51,940 nt of DNA from Rhizobium sp. Q54 (GCA_945861155.1 CAMATN010000019.1:1-51940), one strand, 5' to 3'. Numbered from the stretch's first letter, positions 35,194-46,402 are shown. Made by a program: numbers and translations. Notes: generated from the sequence alone by a model not told the origin.

Positions 35194-36513
35194 TCAGCGC
35201 GGCAGCTCGTCGTCCCTGGTCTCGCGGCCGAGATACATCGCCAGGATGCTGAGCAGCGCGAAACAGGTCATCCCGGCGGTCGCGTATCGCAGGTTGATGA
35301 CCCCGACCAGCAATCCGGCGAGCAGCGGGCCGAAGCTCGTGATGACCCGGCCGGTGCCGTTGCAGAACGACACCGCGGTCGCGCGCACGTGGGTCGGGAA
35401 CAGCTCGGGCAAATACACCGCATGGCCCGAGAAAACCCCGAACACGAAGAAGCCGAACACGAATAGCAGGTACGGATACGGGGCGAAGGTGTCGACCATC
35501 ATGTAGAGGCAGACGCCGACGACGAGGGTCCCGAGATTGTAGATGAAGATCGTCGGCCGGCGGCCGAGCGCGTCGGCGATAAAGCCGAACGCGGCGTAAC
35601 CGAAGATGCCGCCCAGCGCCCACATCGTCATGCCGAAGCTGATGTATGAAATCGCGGCGTTGCCACTAATCCCCTCGGTGGCGAGGATGTTGCGCTGGAT
35701 CGAGGGCAGCCAGATGACGCTGGTCCAAATCGCCAGCAACGTGCCGACGCAGAACAGCAACCCGATCAACGTGCTGTAGCGATTCTGCCGGTTGAACAAT
35801 TGCAACGGCACGAAGCGCAGGAACTCCTTGTCCTCCTCGCTGTGGGAGCGCGCGTTGGCAAGCGCCCGGCGCCGGTCGCGCACCGCCGCGAAGCGTTCGG
35901 GCTCGACCATGCCGCGGCGGATGAACACCAAGAGCACCGCCGGAACGATGCCGACATAGAACACCCAGCGCCAACCCCAATGCCCGATCAAATTGTAGAC
36001 CTGCGCCGCCAGCAGCGTGCCGAACGCGCCGCCGGTCATCATGATGCCGAGGATGCGGGCACGGTTCTTCTCGGCGAAGGCCTCGGCGACGAACGGGATG
36101 CCGACGATGATCTCGGCGCCAGTGCCGACACCCGCGAAGAAGCGGAAGAAGCCCAGCTGGAACGGCGTCTGCGCGAGGCCCTGCAGCGCCGTGAAGACAC
36201 TGAAGATCAGGATGCTGAGCGCCAGCGTGCGCACCCGGCCGATATAGTCGGCAAGGATGCCGAAGGTGAACCCGCCAAACGCCCAGCCGAGCAACCCGGC
36301 GGTGCTGATCAGGCCGCCCACCCGTCCGATGTCGACCGGGGTAGGATTGACCATCAGGTCCCGCAGCGCCGGCTGCAGGACCAGCGAATAGAGGGCGAAA
36401 TCGGCGGCGTCGAGCGTCCAGCCGGCCCAGACGACAAAGAACACCAGCCATTGATATCGGGTGATGCCGCGCGAAAAGCCGATGATTGAGTCGGTCACGG
36501 TGGTGCCTTGCAT
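35194..36513 (-). CDS. MFS transporter, AAHS-like
   Basis: A 439-residue major facilitator with twelve predicted membrane helices. The aromatic acid:H+ symporter pattern is visible: GWTLDAADFALYSLVLQPAL in helix 1, FGILADYIGRVRTLA and FGFIADALGRRPTIF as the two G-x-L-aD-rxGRR loops, and the charged central loop (~200-235, RDRRRALANARSHSEEDKE). Likely imports an organic acid with protons. Convergent with the hydrolase gene (13 bp). Confidence 0.85.
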   Translation of the reverse strand: MQGTTVTDSIIGFSRGITRYQWLVFFVVWAGWTLDAADFALYSLVLQPALRDLMVNPTPVDIGRVGGLISTAGLLGWAFGGFTFGILADYIGRVRTLALSILIFSVFTALQGLAQTPFQLGFFRFFAGVGTGAEIIVGIPFVAEAFAEKNRARILGIMMTGGAFGTLLAAQVYNLIGHWGWRWVFYVGIVPAVLLVFIRRGMVEPERFAAVRDRRRALANARSHSEEDKEFLRFVPLQLFNRQNRYSTLIGLLFCVGTLLAIWTSVIWLPSIQRNILATEGISGNAAISYISFGMTMWALGGIFGYAAFGFIADALGRRPTIFIYNLGTLVVGVCLYMMVDTFAPYPYLLFVFGFFVFGVFSGHAVYLPELFPTHVRATAVSFCNGTGRVITSFGPLLAGLLVGVINLRYATAGMTCFALLSILAMYLGRETRDDELPR

Positions 36514-36876
36514 GGCGTTCTCCCCCTCTCGTGATTGCCGTCGCGGTTGTTCCGCGCGCTTCGACCTGGCGGGCCTACGATAAATCCATATCGCGCGTCT
36601 CGTCTATCGCAGGATGCGGCGCCAAGCCGCGGCCGGGCCGCATCGAGAGCCCCGCGCGGCCGGCGTAACCCTTTGGGATTCCCACCTCCGCCGGGTGCAC
36701 CACCGGCGCTGCACCGGCGCTGCCGTGGGTTGCGCCGGCCCGGGCAATCGTGTTAGGAACCGCGCGGATTTCGCGGGACCCGGCGGTCCCGAGTGCGCCG
36801 TCGCGCCGAGATCGCCCAGCGCAACGAGTTGTCGCGTCCGTCCTCCGCCGGCGCGCTGATTGGGGATCGTTTTCCA
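36514..36876. other. 363-bp gap upstream of the ATP synthase operon
   Basis: No gene is supported here. It must hold the divergent promoters for the MFS gene and atpH. A weak TTGCGC-N17-TTAGGA (36730-36758) reads toward atpH. GC-rich inverted segments occur (GCGGCCGGGCCGC around 36640 and GCACCGGCGCTGCACCGGCG near 36705-36722, a short direct repeat). Confidence 0.4.
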
Positions 36877-37437
36877 TTGGCTTCCGAGGCGACGGGCGTT
36901 TCCGGCCTGGCTGAACGTTATGCGGCGGCGCTGTTCGATCTGGCCGATGAGCGCCATGCGCTCGACGCGGTCGCGGGCGACCTGCGCGAACTGCGCGCGA
37001 TGGTGCAGGGGAGCGGCGATCTGGTCCGCCTGCTGCGCAGTCCGGTCGTGTCGCGCAACGATCAGGGCAAGGCGGTCGCCGCGCTGGCCGAGCGGGCCGG
37101 GCTGGGGGATATCACCCGCAATTTCCTCGGGGTCGTCGCGCGCAACCGGCGCCTATTCGCGGTGCCGGCGATGATCGAGGCCTATCTGCGGCGGCTGGCC
37201 GCGCGGCGCGGCGAGATTATAGCCGAGGTCACGGTCGCGCAGCCGCTGAACGAGGCGCGCCAGATGGCGCTGACCGAACAGCTTCGACGCGTCGTGGGGG
37301 CTCGGGTCGCGGTCGATATCCGGGTCGATCCCGCATTGCTCGGCGGCATGATCGTCAAGGTCGGCTCGCGCATGGTCGACGCGTCGCTAAACAGCCGTTT
37401 GCAGCGCCTGCGGCTGGCGATGAAAGCTACCGGATAA
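36877..37437 (+). CDS. atpH: F1 ATP synthase subunit delta
   Basis: A 186-residue stator subunit joining F1 to the peripheral stalk. [17 protein letters not shown] is the N-terminal helix pattern and [21 protein letters not shown] the conserved C-terminal block. No ATG is present near the domain start; TTG at 36877 gives the usual length, while GTG at 36793 would add 28 unsupported residues. First gene of atpHAGDC. F0 genes are absent, as usual in Alphaproteobacteria where F0 and F1 operons are separate. Confidence 0.92.
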   Translation: MASEATGVSGLAERYAAALFDLADERHALDAVAGDLRELRAMVQGSGDLVRLLRSPVVSRNDQGKAVAALAERAGLGDITRNFLGVVARNRRLFAVPAMIEAYLRRLAARRGEIIAEVTVAQPLNEARQMALTEQLRRVVGARVAVDIRVDPALLGGMIVKVGSRMVDASLNSRLQRLRLAMKATG

Positions 37438-37448
37438 GAGGGACAGAC

Positions 37449-38978
37449 ATGGAAATCCGTGCGGCGGAAATTTCGGCGATCCTCAAGCAGCAGATCGCCG
37501 GTTTCGGCAGCGAGGCCGACGTGGCCGAAATCGGTCAGGTGCTCTCGGTCGGCGACGGCATCGCCCGTGTCCACGGCCTCGACAAGGTCCAGGCCGGCGA
37601 GATGGTCGAGTTCCCGAACGGGATGAAGGGCATGGCCCTCAATCTCGAAATGGACAATGTCGGCGTCGTGATCTTTGGCGACGATAGCGGCATCCGCGAG
37701 GGCGACACGGTCAAGCGCACCGGCGCGATCGTCGACGTGCCGGTCGGCCGCGGCCTGCTCGGCCGGGTCGTCGACGGGCTCGGCAACCCGATCGACGGCA
37801 AGGGGCCGCTGGTCGATGTGACCCGCTCGCGCGTCGAGGTCAAGGCGCCCGGCATCATTCCGCGCCGCTCGGTGCACGAGCCGGTGCAGACCGGATTGAA
37901 AGCGATCGACGCGCTGGTGCCGATCGGGCGGGGGCAGCGCGAACTGATCATCGGCGACCGCCAGACCGGCAAGACCGCGGTCGCGATCGATACAATTCTG
38001 AACCAACGGCAAATCAACGCCGGGTCGGACGAGTCGAAGAAGCTCTATTGCATTTATGTCGCGATCGGCCAGAAGCGCTCGACCGTCGCGCAGATCGTCA
38101 AGACCCTGCAGGATTACGGCGCGCTTGAGTATTCGATCGTCGTCGCCGCGACCGCCTCCGAGCCGGCGCCGCTGCAGTTTCTCGCGCCCTACACCGGCTG
38201 CACGATGGGCGAATTTTTCCGCGACAACGGCATGCACGCGCTGATGATCTATGACGATCTGTCGAAGCAGGCGGTCGCCTATCGCCAGATGTCGCTGCTG
38301 CTGCGCCGCCCGCCCGGCCGCGAGGCCTATCCGGGCGATGTCTTCTACCTGCATTCGCGGCTGTTGGAGCGCGCCGCCAAGATGAACGACGCGCACGGCG
38401 GCGGCTCGCTGACCGCCCTGCCGGTTATCGAAACCCAGGCCGGCGACGTCTCGGCCTACATCCCGACCAATGTGATCTCGATCACCGACGGACAGATCTT
38501 TCTCGAGACCGAGTTGTTCTATCGCGGCATCCGCCCGGCGATCAATGTCGGGCTGTCGGTCAGCCGGGTCGGCTCGGCGGCCCAGATCAAGGCGATGAAG
38601 CAGGTCGCCGGGCGCATCAAGCTCGAACTCGCGCAATACCGCGAAATGGCGGCGTTCTCGCAATTCGCCTCCGACCTCGACGCGGCGACGCAGCGCCTGT
38701 TGGCGCGCGGTTCGCGGCTGACCGAATTGTTGAAGCAGCCGCAATTCTCGCCGGTGGCGATCGAGGAACAGGTGGTGGTGATCTTCGCCGGCACCCGCGG
38801 CTATCTCGACCGGGTCAATGTCGCCGATGTCGGCCGCTTCGAGCAATCGATGCTCGGGGATCTGCGCGCCAAGCATCCCGAATTGCTCGACGCGATCCGC
38901 GACCAGGGCGAGATTTCGGACACCACCGACAAGGGGCTGGCGGGCTTCCTCGAAGACTTCGCCCGGACCTTCGCGTGA
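37449..38978 (+). CDS. atpA: F1 ATP synthase subunit alpha
   Basis: A 509-residue non-catalytic nucleotide-binding subunit of F1. P-loop [27 protein letters not shown] and the arginine-finger region ([15 protein letters not shown]-type) are intact. GAGGGAC ribosome site precedes the ATG by a few bases, 11 bp after atpH. A hairpin repeat follows the stop, before atpG. Confidence 0.97.
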   Translation: MEIRAAEISAILKQQIAGFGSEADVAEIGQVLSVGDGIARVHGLDKVQAGEMVEFPNGMKGMALNLEMDNVGVVIFGDDSGIREGDTVKRTGAIVDVPVGRGLLGRVVDGLGNPIDGKGPLVDVTRSRVEVKAPGIIPRRSVHEPVQTGLKAIDALVPIGRGQRELIIGDRQTGKTAVAIDTILNQRQINAGSDESKKLYCIYVAIGQKRSTVAQIVKTLQDYGALEYSIVVAATASEPAPLQFLAPYTGCTMGEFFRDNGMHALMIYDDLSKQAVAYRQMSLLLRRPPGREAYPGDVFYLHSRLLERAAKMNDAHGGGSLTALPVIETQAGDVSAYIPTNVISITDGQIFLETELFYRGIRPAINVGLSVSRVGSAAQIKAMKQVAGRIKLELAQYREMAAFSQFASDLDAATQRLLARGSRLTELLKQPQFSPVAIEEQVVVIFAGTRGYLDRVNVADVGRFEQSMLGDLRAKHPELLDAIRDQGEISDTTDKGLAGFLEDFARTFA

Positions 38979-39001
38979 TCTTCGATGGCCACAAAAACTT
39001 T

Positions 39002-39081
39002 GTCGTTCCGGCGAAAGCCGGGACCCATCGTGCAACCAACTCCCAAGCTGACCAATGGGTCCCGGCTTTCGCCGGGACGAC
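39002..39081. repeat. Palindromic repeat between atpA and atpG
   Basis: GTCGTTCCGGCGAAAGCCGG and the following GACCCA (39002-39028) pair with TGGGTCCCGGCTTTCGCCGG and following GACGAC (39056-39081) with about one mismatch, forming a hairpin of ~25 bp with a 27-nt loop. It lies inside the operon, 13 bp before the atpG start. Confidence 0.9.
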
Positions 39082-39094
39082 AAGGTAGCGAGTC

Positions 39095-39979
39095 ATGCCC
39101 AGCCTGAAAGATTTGCGGGTCCGCATCCGCAGCGTGCGCTCGACCCAGAAGATCACCGCGGCGATGAAGATGGTCGCCGCCTCGCGGTTGCGCCGCGCCC
39201 AGGAGCAGGCCGAAGCCGCCCGCCCCTACGCGCTGCGCATGGAGCGGGTGCTGGGGTCGCTGGCCGGGGGCATGGTCGGACAGCCCGGCGCGCCGCCGCT
39301 ACTGGCCGGCACCGGCAAGGACGCGGTGCATCTCGTCGTCGTCGCGACCTCGGACCGCGGCCTCGCCGGCGGCTTCAACGCGACGATCCTGCGCGAGGCG
39401 CGCCGTCGCATTCGCGATCTCGACAATGCCGGCAAGACGGTCAAAATCCTGACGATCGGCCGCAAGGGGCGCGACAGCCTGCGCCGCGACTACAGCAGGC
39501 TGATCCATGACAGCCTGACCGAGATCGGCCGCCGCCGCGTATCGTTCGAGGAGGCGCGCGACATCGCCGCGCGCGTGCTGGCGCTCTACGCCGCGGGCGA
39601 GTTCGACGTCTGCACGATTGTCTTCAACCGCTTCCGCTCGGCGATCACCCAGATCGTCACGGTGCAGCAGCTGATCCCGTTCGCGCCGCCCGCCAGCGAT
39701 GCCGCCGCGGCCGATCTCGGCGGCGCGGTCTACGAATTCGAACCCTCGGAAGAGGAGATTCTCGGCGAATTGCTGCCGAACAACCTCGCGGTGCAGATTT
39801 ATACCGCGCTCCTCGAAAACGCGGCGAGCGAACAGGGCGCGCGGATGACCGCGATGGACAACGCGACCCGCAACGCCGGCGACATGATCGACCGGCTGAC
39901 GATGAACTACAACCGCACCCGCCAAGCCGTCATCACGAAGGAGCTGATCGAGATCATCTCCGGCGCCGAGGCGCTGTAA
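39095..39979 (+). CDS. atpG: F1 ATP synthase subunit gamma
   Basis: A 294-residue rotor shaft. [20 protein letters not shown] and the matching C-terminal helix ([20 protein letters not shown], then [20 protein letters not shown]) form the coiled coil that turns in the F1 core. Its ribosome-binding region overlaps the tail of the upstream hairpin repeat (CAAGGTAGCGAGTCATG), so the repeat has supplied part of the leader. Confidence 0.97.
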   Translation: MPSLKDLRVRIRSVRSTQKITAAMKMVAASRLRRAQEQAEAARPYALRMERVLGSLAGGMVGQPGAPPLLAGTGKDAVHLVVVATSDRGLAGGFNATILREARRRIRDLDNAGKTVKILTIGRKGRDSLRRDYSRLIHDSLTEIGRRRVSFEEARDIAARVLALYAAGEFDVCTIVFNRFRSAITQIVTVQQLIPFAPPASDAAAADLGGAVYEFEPSEEEILGELLPNNLAVQIYTALLENAASEQGARMTAMDNATRNAGDMIDRLTMNYNRTRQAVITKELIEIISGAEAL

Positions 39980-39990
39980 ATTCCATGAGC

Positions 39991-41538
<1,548 letters not shown>

Positions 41539-41539
<1 letters not shown>

Positions 41540-41985
41540 TGCCGATACTGTTCGAGCTGGTCACGCCGGAAGCGCTGCTGGTGTCGCAAGAGGTCGACAT
41601 GGTGGTGGTGCCCGGCACCGAGGGCAATTTCGGCGTCCTTCCCGGGCACGCGCCGCTGATCTCGACGATCCGTCCGGGCACGATCGACATCTACGAAGGC
41701 GCGGCGATCACCGAGCGCATCTTTGTCGTCGGCGGCATCGCCGAGGTGACCCCGGAGCGCTGCACGGTGCTGGCCGACGACGCGATGGAGCCCGATTCGC
41801 TTGACCGCGGCGCGACCGAGGCCGAATTGCAGGCCATCGAGGGCAATCTGCCGGGTCTGCGCGACCAGGCCGCGCGCGCCGCCGGTCCCGAACGGGAGCG
41901 CCTGTTGCTCGATCTGCGCCAGCTCGAACGCGAGCAGAACGTCGCCCGCGCCAAGCTCCAGGCGATCGCTGAGATCGCGCGCTGA
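41539..41985 (+). CDS. atpC: F1 ATP synthase subunit epsilon
   Basis: A 148-residue subunit linking gamma to the c-ring and limiting ATP hydrolysis. LFELVTPEALLVSQEVDMVV, GTEGNFGVLPGHAPLISTIR and the beta-sandwich pattern are typical; the C-terminal two-helix part (~95-148) is complete and somewhat longer than in many relatives. ATG overlaps the atpD TGA. Confidence 0.95.
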
Positions 41986-41998
41986 GGGCTGGCCTCTC

Positions 41999-42086
41999 GT
42001 CATTGCGAGGAGCCGCAGGGCGACGAAGCAATCTCGAAGGGCAGAGCTCGATCGGCGCGAGATTGCTTTGCGTCGCTCGCAATGAC
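41999..42086. repeat. Second copy of the GTCATTGCGAG palindromic repeat
   Basis: Begins GTCATTGCGAGGAGCCGCAG and ends CTCGCAATGAC; closely similar to 39991-40077. It follows atpC by 13 bp and may terminate the operon transcript. Confidence 0.92.
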
Positions 42087-42142
42087 ATCAGGGTGTCTGG
42101 TGTACTAAGACAGATCGGTTACGATCTGCCGGAGGGGGCGGC

Positions 42143-42970
42143 ATGGATTCGTGGACGCTCGACGACATTCCCTGGCGGGATTTCGATCGCACCAGGCTCG
42201 ATCCGGATCTCGTCCGCATCGTCAAGGCGGCGAGCCTCGTCGAGCATAACGGCGCGGCTTACGCGCACCATCTGTGTCGCGTCTTCGCCGACGACCCGGC
42301 GTTCCAGGAAACCGCCCGGCGCTGGGGCGAGGAGGAGGTCCAGCACGGCCGCGCACTCGCGCGCTGGGCGGCGCTGGCCGATCCACAATTCGATTTCGCG
42401 GCTTCCTTCGCCCGGTTTCAGGCCGGTTACCAGGTCGATTTCGACAGCGACCGTTCGCGCCGCGGCTCGCGCGCTGGCGAGATGGTTGCGCGCTGCATCG
42501 TCGAGATCGGCACCAGCTCCTATTACAGCGCGCTGCGCGAGGCGGCGGCCGAGCCGGTACTGCGCGAGATCTGCGGCCGCATCGCGGCCGACGAGCTGCG
42601 CCATTATCGGCTTTTCTACAAGCACCTCGACCAGGTTTTGGCGCGCGAGCGGATCGGGCGATGGGCGCGGCTGCGCATTGCGCTCGGCCGCGTCGCCGAA
42701 TCGGAAGACGACGAGCTGGCCTACGCCTATTACGCCGCCAATGAAGACGCCAATGACGGAGGCGGCCCCTACGACCGCCGGCGCTGCAGCCGGGCCTATG
42801 CGAGGCGCGCTTTCGCGCTCTACCGTCCGCATCATGTCGAGCGCGGCGTCGCGATGCTGCTCAAAGCGGTGGGACTGACGCCCAATGGCCGGCTCGGCCT
42901 TCTACTCAGCCGCCTGTTATGGCGGGTCCTGCGCTACCGCGCCGCCCGGCTTGCCAAAGCGGCGGCGTGA
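42143..42970 (+). CDS. Diiron ferritin-like protein
   Basis: A 275-residue protein whose first ~165 residues form a four-helix bundle with a full diiron set: Glu34 (SLVEHNG), Glu65 and His68 (EEEVQHGR), Glu121 (CIVEIGTSSYY) and Glu151, His154 (ADELRHYR). The pattern is close to acyl-ACP-desaturase/rubrerythrin-like ferritins. Residues ~165-275 are basic and contain an Arg/Tyr-rich segment of unknown role. It could be an oxygenase, peroxidase or iron store. The lytic transglycosylase gene follows after 36 bp. Confidence 0.78.
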   Translation: MDSWTLDDIPWRDFDRTRLDPDLVRIVKAASLVEHNGAAYAHHLCRVFADDPAFQETARRWGEEEVQHGRALARWAALADPQFDFAASFARFQAGYQVDFDSDRSRRGSRAGEMVARCIVEIGTSSYYSALREAAAEPVLREICGRIAADELRHYRLFYKHLDQVLARERIGRWARLRIALGRVAESEDDELAYAYYAANEDANDGGGPYDRRRCSRAYARRAFALYRPHHVERGVAMLLKAVGLTPNGRLGLLLSRLLWRVLRYRAARLAKAAA

Positions 42971-43006
42971 TCCGGCGCCATCAATAATTCGGGGCGGTGG
43001 GCGCCG

Positions 43007-43447
43007 ATGGCAATCCCGTTCTTCGCGTGCATGCTCGCCGTCGCCGCTGAGTTGAATTTGCCGCCGCGGGTTCTCCCGGCGATACAAGCCGTCGAGGGCG
43101 GCCGTGTCGGGATGGCGCGGATGAACAGCAACGGCACCGAGGATCTCGGGCTGATGCAGGTCAATACGTCGTGGCTGCCGCTGCTCTCCCGGCGGACCGG
43201 GCTGTCCGAGGATTTGCTGCGCGACAAGCTGATTCAGGATGGGTGCTTCAGTATCGCCGTCGCCGGGGCGGTCATGCGCTTCTACCTGCATGAGACGCGC
43301 GGCGACCTGCTCGCCGCCGTCGGCAACTACCACTCGCACACCCCGCTGCGCCATCGCGCGTATCAGATGAAGGTGGTGGGAGCCGCGCTCAAGATGTTCG
43401 GCGACCGCCCCGCACCAACGCCGCAGGCAAAGCGCGACCCGCGTTAA
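43007..43447 (+). CDS. Small lytic transglycosylase-like protein (SLT domain)
   Basis: A 146-residue protein that is almost all SLT/VirB1-like domain. Glu30 in QAVEGGRVG is the catalytic candidate, followed by LGLMQVNTSWLP and AVGNYHSHTPL. It would cleave peptidoglycan glycan strands. There is no clear separate signal peptide: the hydrophobic N-terminus (IPFFACMLAVAAEL) merges with the first domain helix, so export is uncertain. No conjugation or secretion genes are nearby. Convergent with the TauD gene. Confidence 0.72.
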   Translation: MAIPFFACMLAVAAELNLPPRVLPAIQAVEGGRVGMARMNSNGTEDLGLMQVNTSWLPLLSRRTGLSEDLLRDKLIQDGCFSIAVAGAVMRFYLHETRGDLLAAVGNYHSHTPLRHRAYQMKVVGAALKMFGDRPAPTPQAKRDPR

Positions 43448-43492
43448 CGGTGAGACCGCCGCGCCGCGTCCCGTCGGTGCGCAGCGCCCTTT

Positions 43493-44383
43493 TCAGGCCG
43501 CCTCGTCGAGGGTCGAGCCGATATCGAGCGTCGTCGCGCGGCGCAGGTCGCGTGGCTGCGATTCGTCGTGTGGCCGGCCGCGATGCATCGTGTCGCGATT
43601 GTCCCAGATCACGAGGTCGCCGATCCGCCAATTGTGGCTATAGACGAACTCGCGCCGGGTCGCGTGCTCGCCCAGATCGCTGAGCAGCAACCGTCCTTCG
43701 GGGATCGGCCAGCCGACGATGTGCGAGGCATGCGCCGACAGATACAGCCCCTTGCGCCCCGAGCCCGGATGCCGGCGCACCAGGCGCTGGCGCGATGGCG
43801 GGTATTGCTCGCGCTCGCCCGGCGGAAACTCGGTGAAGCCGATCTGGCCGCGCGACCAGAACACGTCATGCTCGACGACGAGGTCGTCGACGACGGCCTT
43901 CTGGGCATCGCTCAGCGAGTCGTAGGCGGCGCGCATATCGGCGAACTCGGTCTCGCCGGCGCCGAACGGCGAGGCCGGCGGCACCGTCACCGCGAACAGC
44001 ATGCCGAGCACGACCGGCACCGGCATATACGAGGCATCGGTATGCCACAGCCGGTTGCCGAGGCTGTCGAGGCGCCTCCTGTCGTCGCGGGCGCGGACCC
44101 GGTTGTCTTCGTCGAGGTTCGAGATGTCGCCGATCTCGGGGAATTCGAGGCGGCGCCGCCCCGGCCGAGCCGCGGAGCGGCCGATTTCGAGTTCGCCAAA
44201 GCGATAGGCGAAACGGCGCAGCTCTTCGTCGCTGAGCCGCTGATCGTGAAACACGAGGACGGCGTGAGCGTCGATCGCCTGCCAGATCGCCTGGACGCCC
44301 GCGGCATCGATCGGCTCGCGCAGATCGAGACCGCCGATTTCGGCGCCGATATGCGGGTGAAGGGACGTAACGGTCATGGCCAT
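43493..44383 (-). CDS. TauD/TfdA family 2-oxoglutarate dioxygenase
   Basis: A 296-residue Fe(II)/2-oxoglutarate oxygenase. GAEIGGLDLREPI at the N-terminus, the metal facial triad HTD (LWHTDASYMPVP) with the distal His in MHRGRPHD, and the 2-oxoglutarate Arg in DLRRATTLD are visible. The family cleaves taurine, 2,4-D or related compounds; specificity unknown. Start at 44383 has GGGAGAG upstream; the frame is open further upstream and even through the mobile repeat at 44455-44639. Confidence 0.88.
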   Translation of the reverse strand: MAMTVTSLHPHIGAEIGGLDLREPIDAAGVQAIWQAIDAHAVLVFHDQRLSDEELRRFAYRFGELEIGRSAARPGRRRLEFPEIGDISNLDEDNRVRARDDRRRLDSLGNRLWHTDASYMPVPVVLGMLFAVTVPPASPFGAGETEFADMRAAYDSLSDAQKAVVDDLVVEHDVFWSRGQIGFTEFPPGEREQYPPSRQRLVRRHPGSGRKGLYLSAHASHIVGWPIPEGRLLLSDLGEHATRREFVYSHNWRIGDLVIWDNRDTMHRGRPHDESQPRDLRRATTLDIGSTLDEAA

Positions 44384-44454
44384 GCAGCGCTCTCCCAGCC
44401 CGTCATGCCCGGAAGAGGCCAGCATCGGGGCGCGCGCTGCCTCTGTCAATCGAG

Positions 44455-44639
44455 GGTGGTGTCTCAGTTTGAATTGCATCGGCGTTGTGCGTCCTTCGAG
44501 ACGGCCCTTCGGGCGCTCCTCAGGATGAGGCGTAAGTATATGATGGCATAAGGAAAAAACCTCATCCTGAGGAGCTCGCGAAGCGGGCGTCTCGAAGGAC
44601 GCACGGCGCTTCTCCCCCAAGCGAAACTGAGACACCACC
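44455..44639. mobile_element. MITE-like 185-bp element with inverted ends and 8-bp target duplication
   Basis: Both ends read GGTGGTGTCTCAGTTT inwards (perfect 16-bp inverted ends). After an imperfect stretch the arms pair again (GTGCGTCCTTCGAGACG and CTCCTCAGGATGAGG), so the whole element can fold into a long hairpin with a short loop. It is flanked by CAATCGAG on both sides (44447-44454 and 44640-44647), the mark of an 8-bp target duplication. No transposase is encoded, so movement must have been in trans. Partial copies lie at 1-94 and 51872-51940. Confidence 0.88.
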
Positions 44640-44777
44640 CAATCGAGCCACAACCTCGTTGCTGCAGGCTCGGCTACACCGACCCGACTGGCGCGGGAAA
44701 CGCCGTACGACGCGATTCGAAGGCCGCGACCTGATGAGCTATGCTGTTCCTCGAACCCTCAACATTCGACGTGCCGG

Positions 44778-45521
44778 TTGGTGTGGTCCTTCGCTCTGTT
44801 GCTTCTCGCATTGTTCGTGATCCCCGTACTGGTGAGCGGTTGTCTGCCGGATCCGCGCGGCGGGGTGCCTTGGTATGAAGCACGCCGCGACCCGACCGGG
44901 CTTGCTCCCGACCCGACGGCGACCCCGGAGGCCGTGATCCAGGTGTTTGCGGCTCGCGCCGTCTCATGGCGCGGGGTGTTCGCGGTCCATTCCTGGATTG
45001 CGGTCAAGCCAACCGGCGCGCAGCGTTACACAAGATATGAGGTGGTCGGGTTTGGCGTCGCAAATGGCGCCCCGGCGGTGCGCGTCGACCGGATGGGGCC
45101 TGACAATTACTGGTTCGGCGCCCGGCCGCGGATCGTGCTCGACCGGCGCGGCGCCGGGGTGGATGCGATGATCGACAAGATTCGCACTGCCGTCGCCACC
45201 TATCCCTACCCGCATGAGTACCGTGCCTGGCCCGGTCCCAACAGCAACACGTTCACCGCATACATTGCGCGCCAAGTGCCCGAACTCGGCCTCGACCTGC
45301 CCTCGAACGCGATCGGGAAGGATTTCCTGCCGGGAGGCGCAGTGTTTGCCCCAGCGCCCAGCGGGACCGGGTTTCAGATTTCGGTTTACGGCCTCGCCGG
45401 CATCCTGATCGCGGCCGACGAGGGAATTGAGTTGAATCTGCTGGGCCTCAACATCGGTTTTGACATTGCCGGACCGGCCCTGAAACTGCCCGCGATCGGC
45501 AGGCTGGGACGCGACCGCTGA
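44778..45521 (+). CDS. DUF3750 family lipoprotein-like protein
   Basis: A 247-residue protein with a signal anchor/lipobox (LLLALFVIPVLVSGC, Cys22) and a DUF3750 domain: EAVIQVFAARAVSWRGVFAVHSWIAVK, RYTRYEVVGFGV and YPHEYRAWPGPNSNTFTAYI. The family is envelope-associated, function unknown. No ATG is available; TTG at 44778 or GTG at 44781 are the possible starts. The gene begins 139 bp from the MITE. Confidence 0.8.
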   Translation: MVWSFALLLLALFVIPVLVSGCLPDPRGGVPWYEARRDPTGLAPDPTATPEAVIQVFAARAVSWRGVFAVHSWIAVKPTGAQRYTRYEVVGFGVANGAPAVRVDRMGPDNYWFGARPRIVLDRRGAGVDAMIDKIRTAVATYPYPHEYRAWPGPNSNTFTAYIARQVPELGLDLPSNAIGKDFLPGGAVFAPAPSGTGFQISVYGLAGILIAADEGIELNLLGLNIGFDIAGPALKLPAIGRLGRDR

Positions 45522-45536
45522 TCGGCGCCGCGACGG

Positions 45537-46385
45537 TCAGTTCAGCTTTGTCTTGAGCTGCTGCAGCAAGGCCGCCGCCTGATGGCGCGCCGCGCTTTCC
45601 GGTGCGCGGCCGACGAATTCCTCGATCGCGCGGACCGCGGCGCGCAGGTTGCCGAGGCGGGCGTGCAGCAACCCCACCTCGTATGACAGCTCGGCCATAT
45701 CAGGCGCCAGCAGCAGCATCGTCTCGATGACGCTCACCGCGCGCTGATGATGGCCGGCCTGAAGGAGGCGCGATTTGAGGTTGTTCTGCAACCGCAGCAG
45801 CACGTCGCGATCGGCGACCGGGGCATAATGCTCGGCCGCCAGCTCGACCTCCTGCCCCGCCATCGTCTTCAACAGCTCGCGCAGGCCGGCGGCGTCGCAC
45901 ACCCGGCCGCCGTGAAACGGGTCGAGGATCAGCCGATCGGCGCCTGCCGCCAGGCGGATCAGGAAGTGCCCCGGAAACGCGAGCCCGACGCTGTCCCAGC
46001 CCTGCGCCCGCGCGGCGTGCAGATAGAGGATGCCGAGCGCTACCGGCAAGCCTTTGCGGCGATCGACGACCCGCATCAAATTGGCGTTTTGCAGATCGTC
46101 GTAGGTCAGTTCGTCGCCGCCGTAGCCATGCTTCAGCAGGATGATCTCGTTGAGCGCCTGAGCTCGGGCGGCGAGATCGCCGCCGGCGCTGGCATGGCGG
46201 CCGACATCGCGCCCGAGCGTCGCGAGATGCTGCCGGTAGCGCGCGAGCCCGACCCGCGGCCGATCGAATGAGGCGAGCGCGAGCGCCGCCTCGCCGATCG
46301 GCAGAATCGAGGAGGCGATTTGGGCGAGCTCGCGCAAATAAAGCGCGCATTGCTCGAGGTCGAAGGTGTCGGGCAGTTCGCTCAT
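45537..46385 (-). CDS. SirB1 family (transglutaminase-like + TPR) protein
   Basis: A 282-residue protein with the SirB1 N-terminal domain (LNEIILLKHGYGGDELTYDD, RKGLPVALGILYLHAARAQG, GLAFPGHFLIRL, LILDPFHGG) and a C-terminal TPR-like helical repeat region (~200-282). The family resembles transglutaminase fold proteins; catalytic activity not shown. Last gene of the rsmI-yraN-BON-SirB1 run. Confidence 0.85.
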   Translation of the reverse strand: MSELPDTFDLEQCALYLRELAQIASSILPIGEAALALASFDRPRVGLARYRQHLATLGRDVGRHASAGGDLAARAQALNEIILLKHGYGGDELTYDDLQNANLMRVVDRRKGLPVALGILYLHAARAQGWDSVGLAFPGHFLIRLAAGADRLILDPFHGGRVCDAAGLRELLKTMAGQEVELAAEHYAPVADRDVLLRLQNNLKSRLLQAGHHQRAVSVIETMLLLAPDMAELSYEVGLLHARLGNLRAAVRAIEEFVGRAPESAARHQAAALLQQLKTKLN

Positions 46386-46402
46386 CGGACCATTGCGGGA
46401 TA

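Noticed and set aside
37182-39083. Long minus-strand frame opposite atpA
   Set aside because: The plus strand encodes an intact AtpA; the opposite frame is a GC-rich shadow.
43007-43447. VirB1-like transglycosylase as part of a conjugation system
   Set aside because: No other transfer or type IV secretion genes are in the window.
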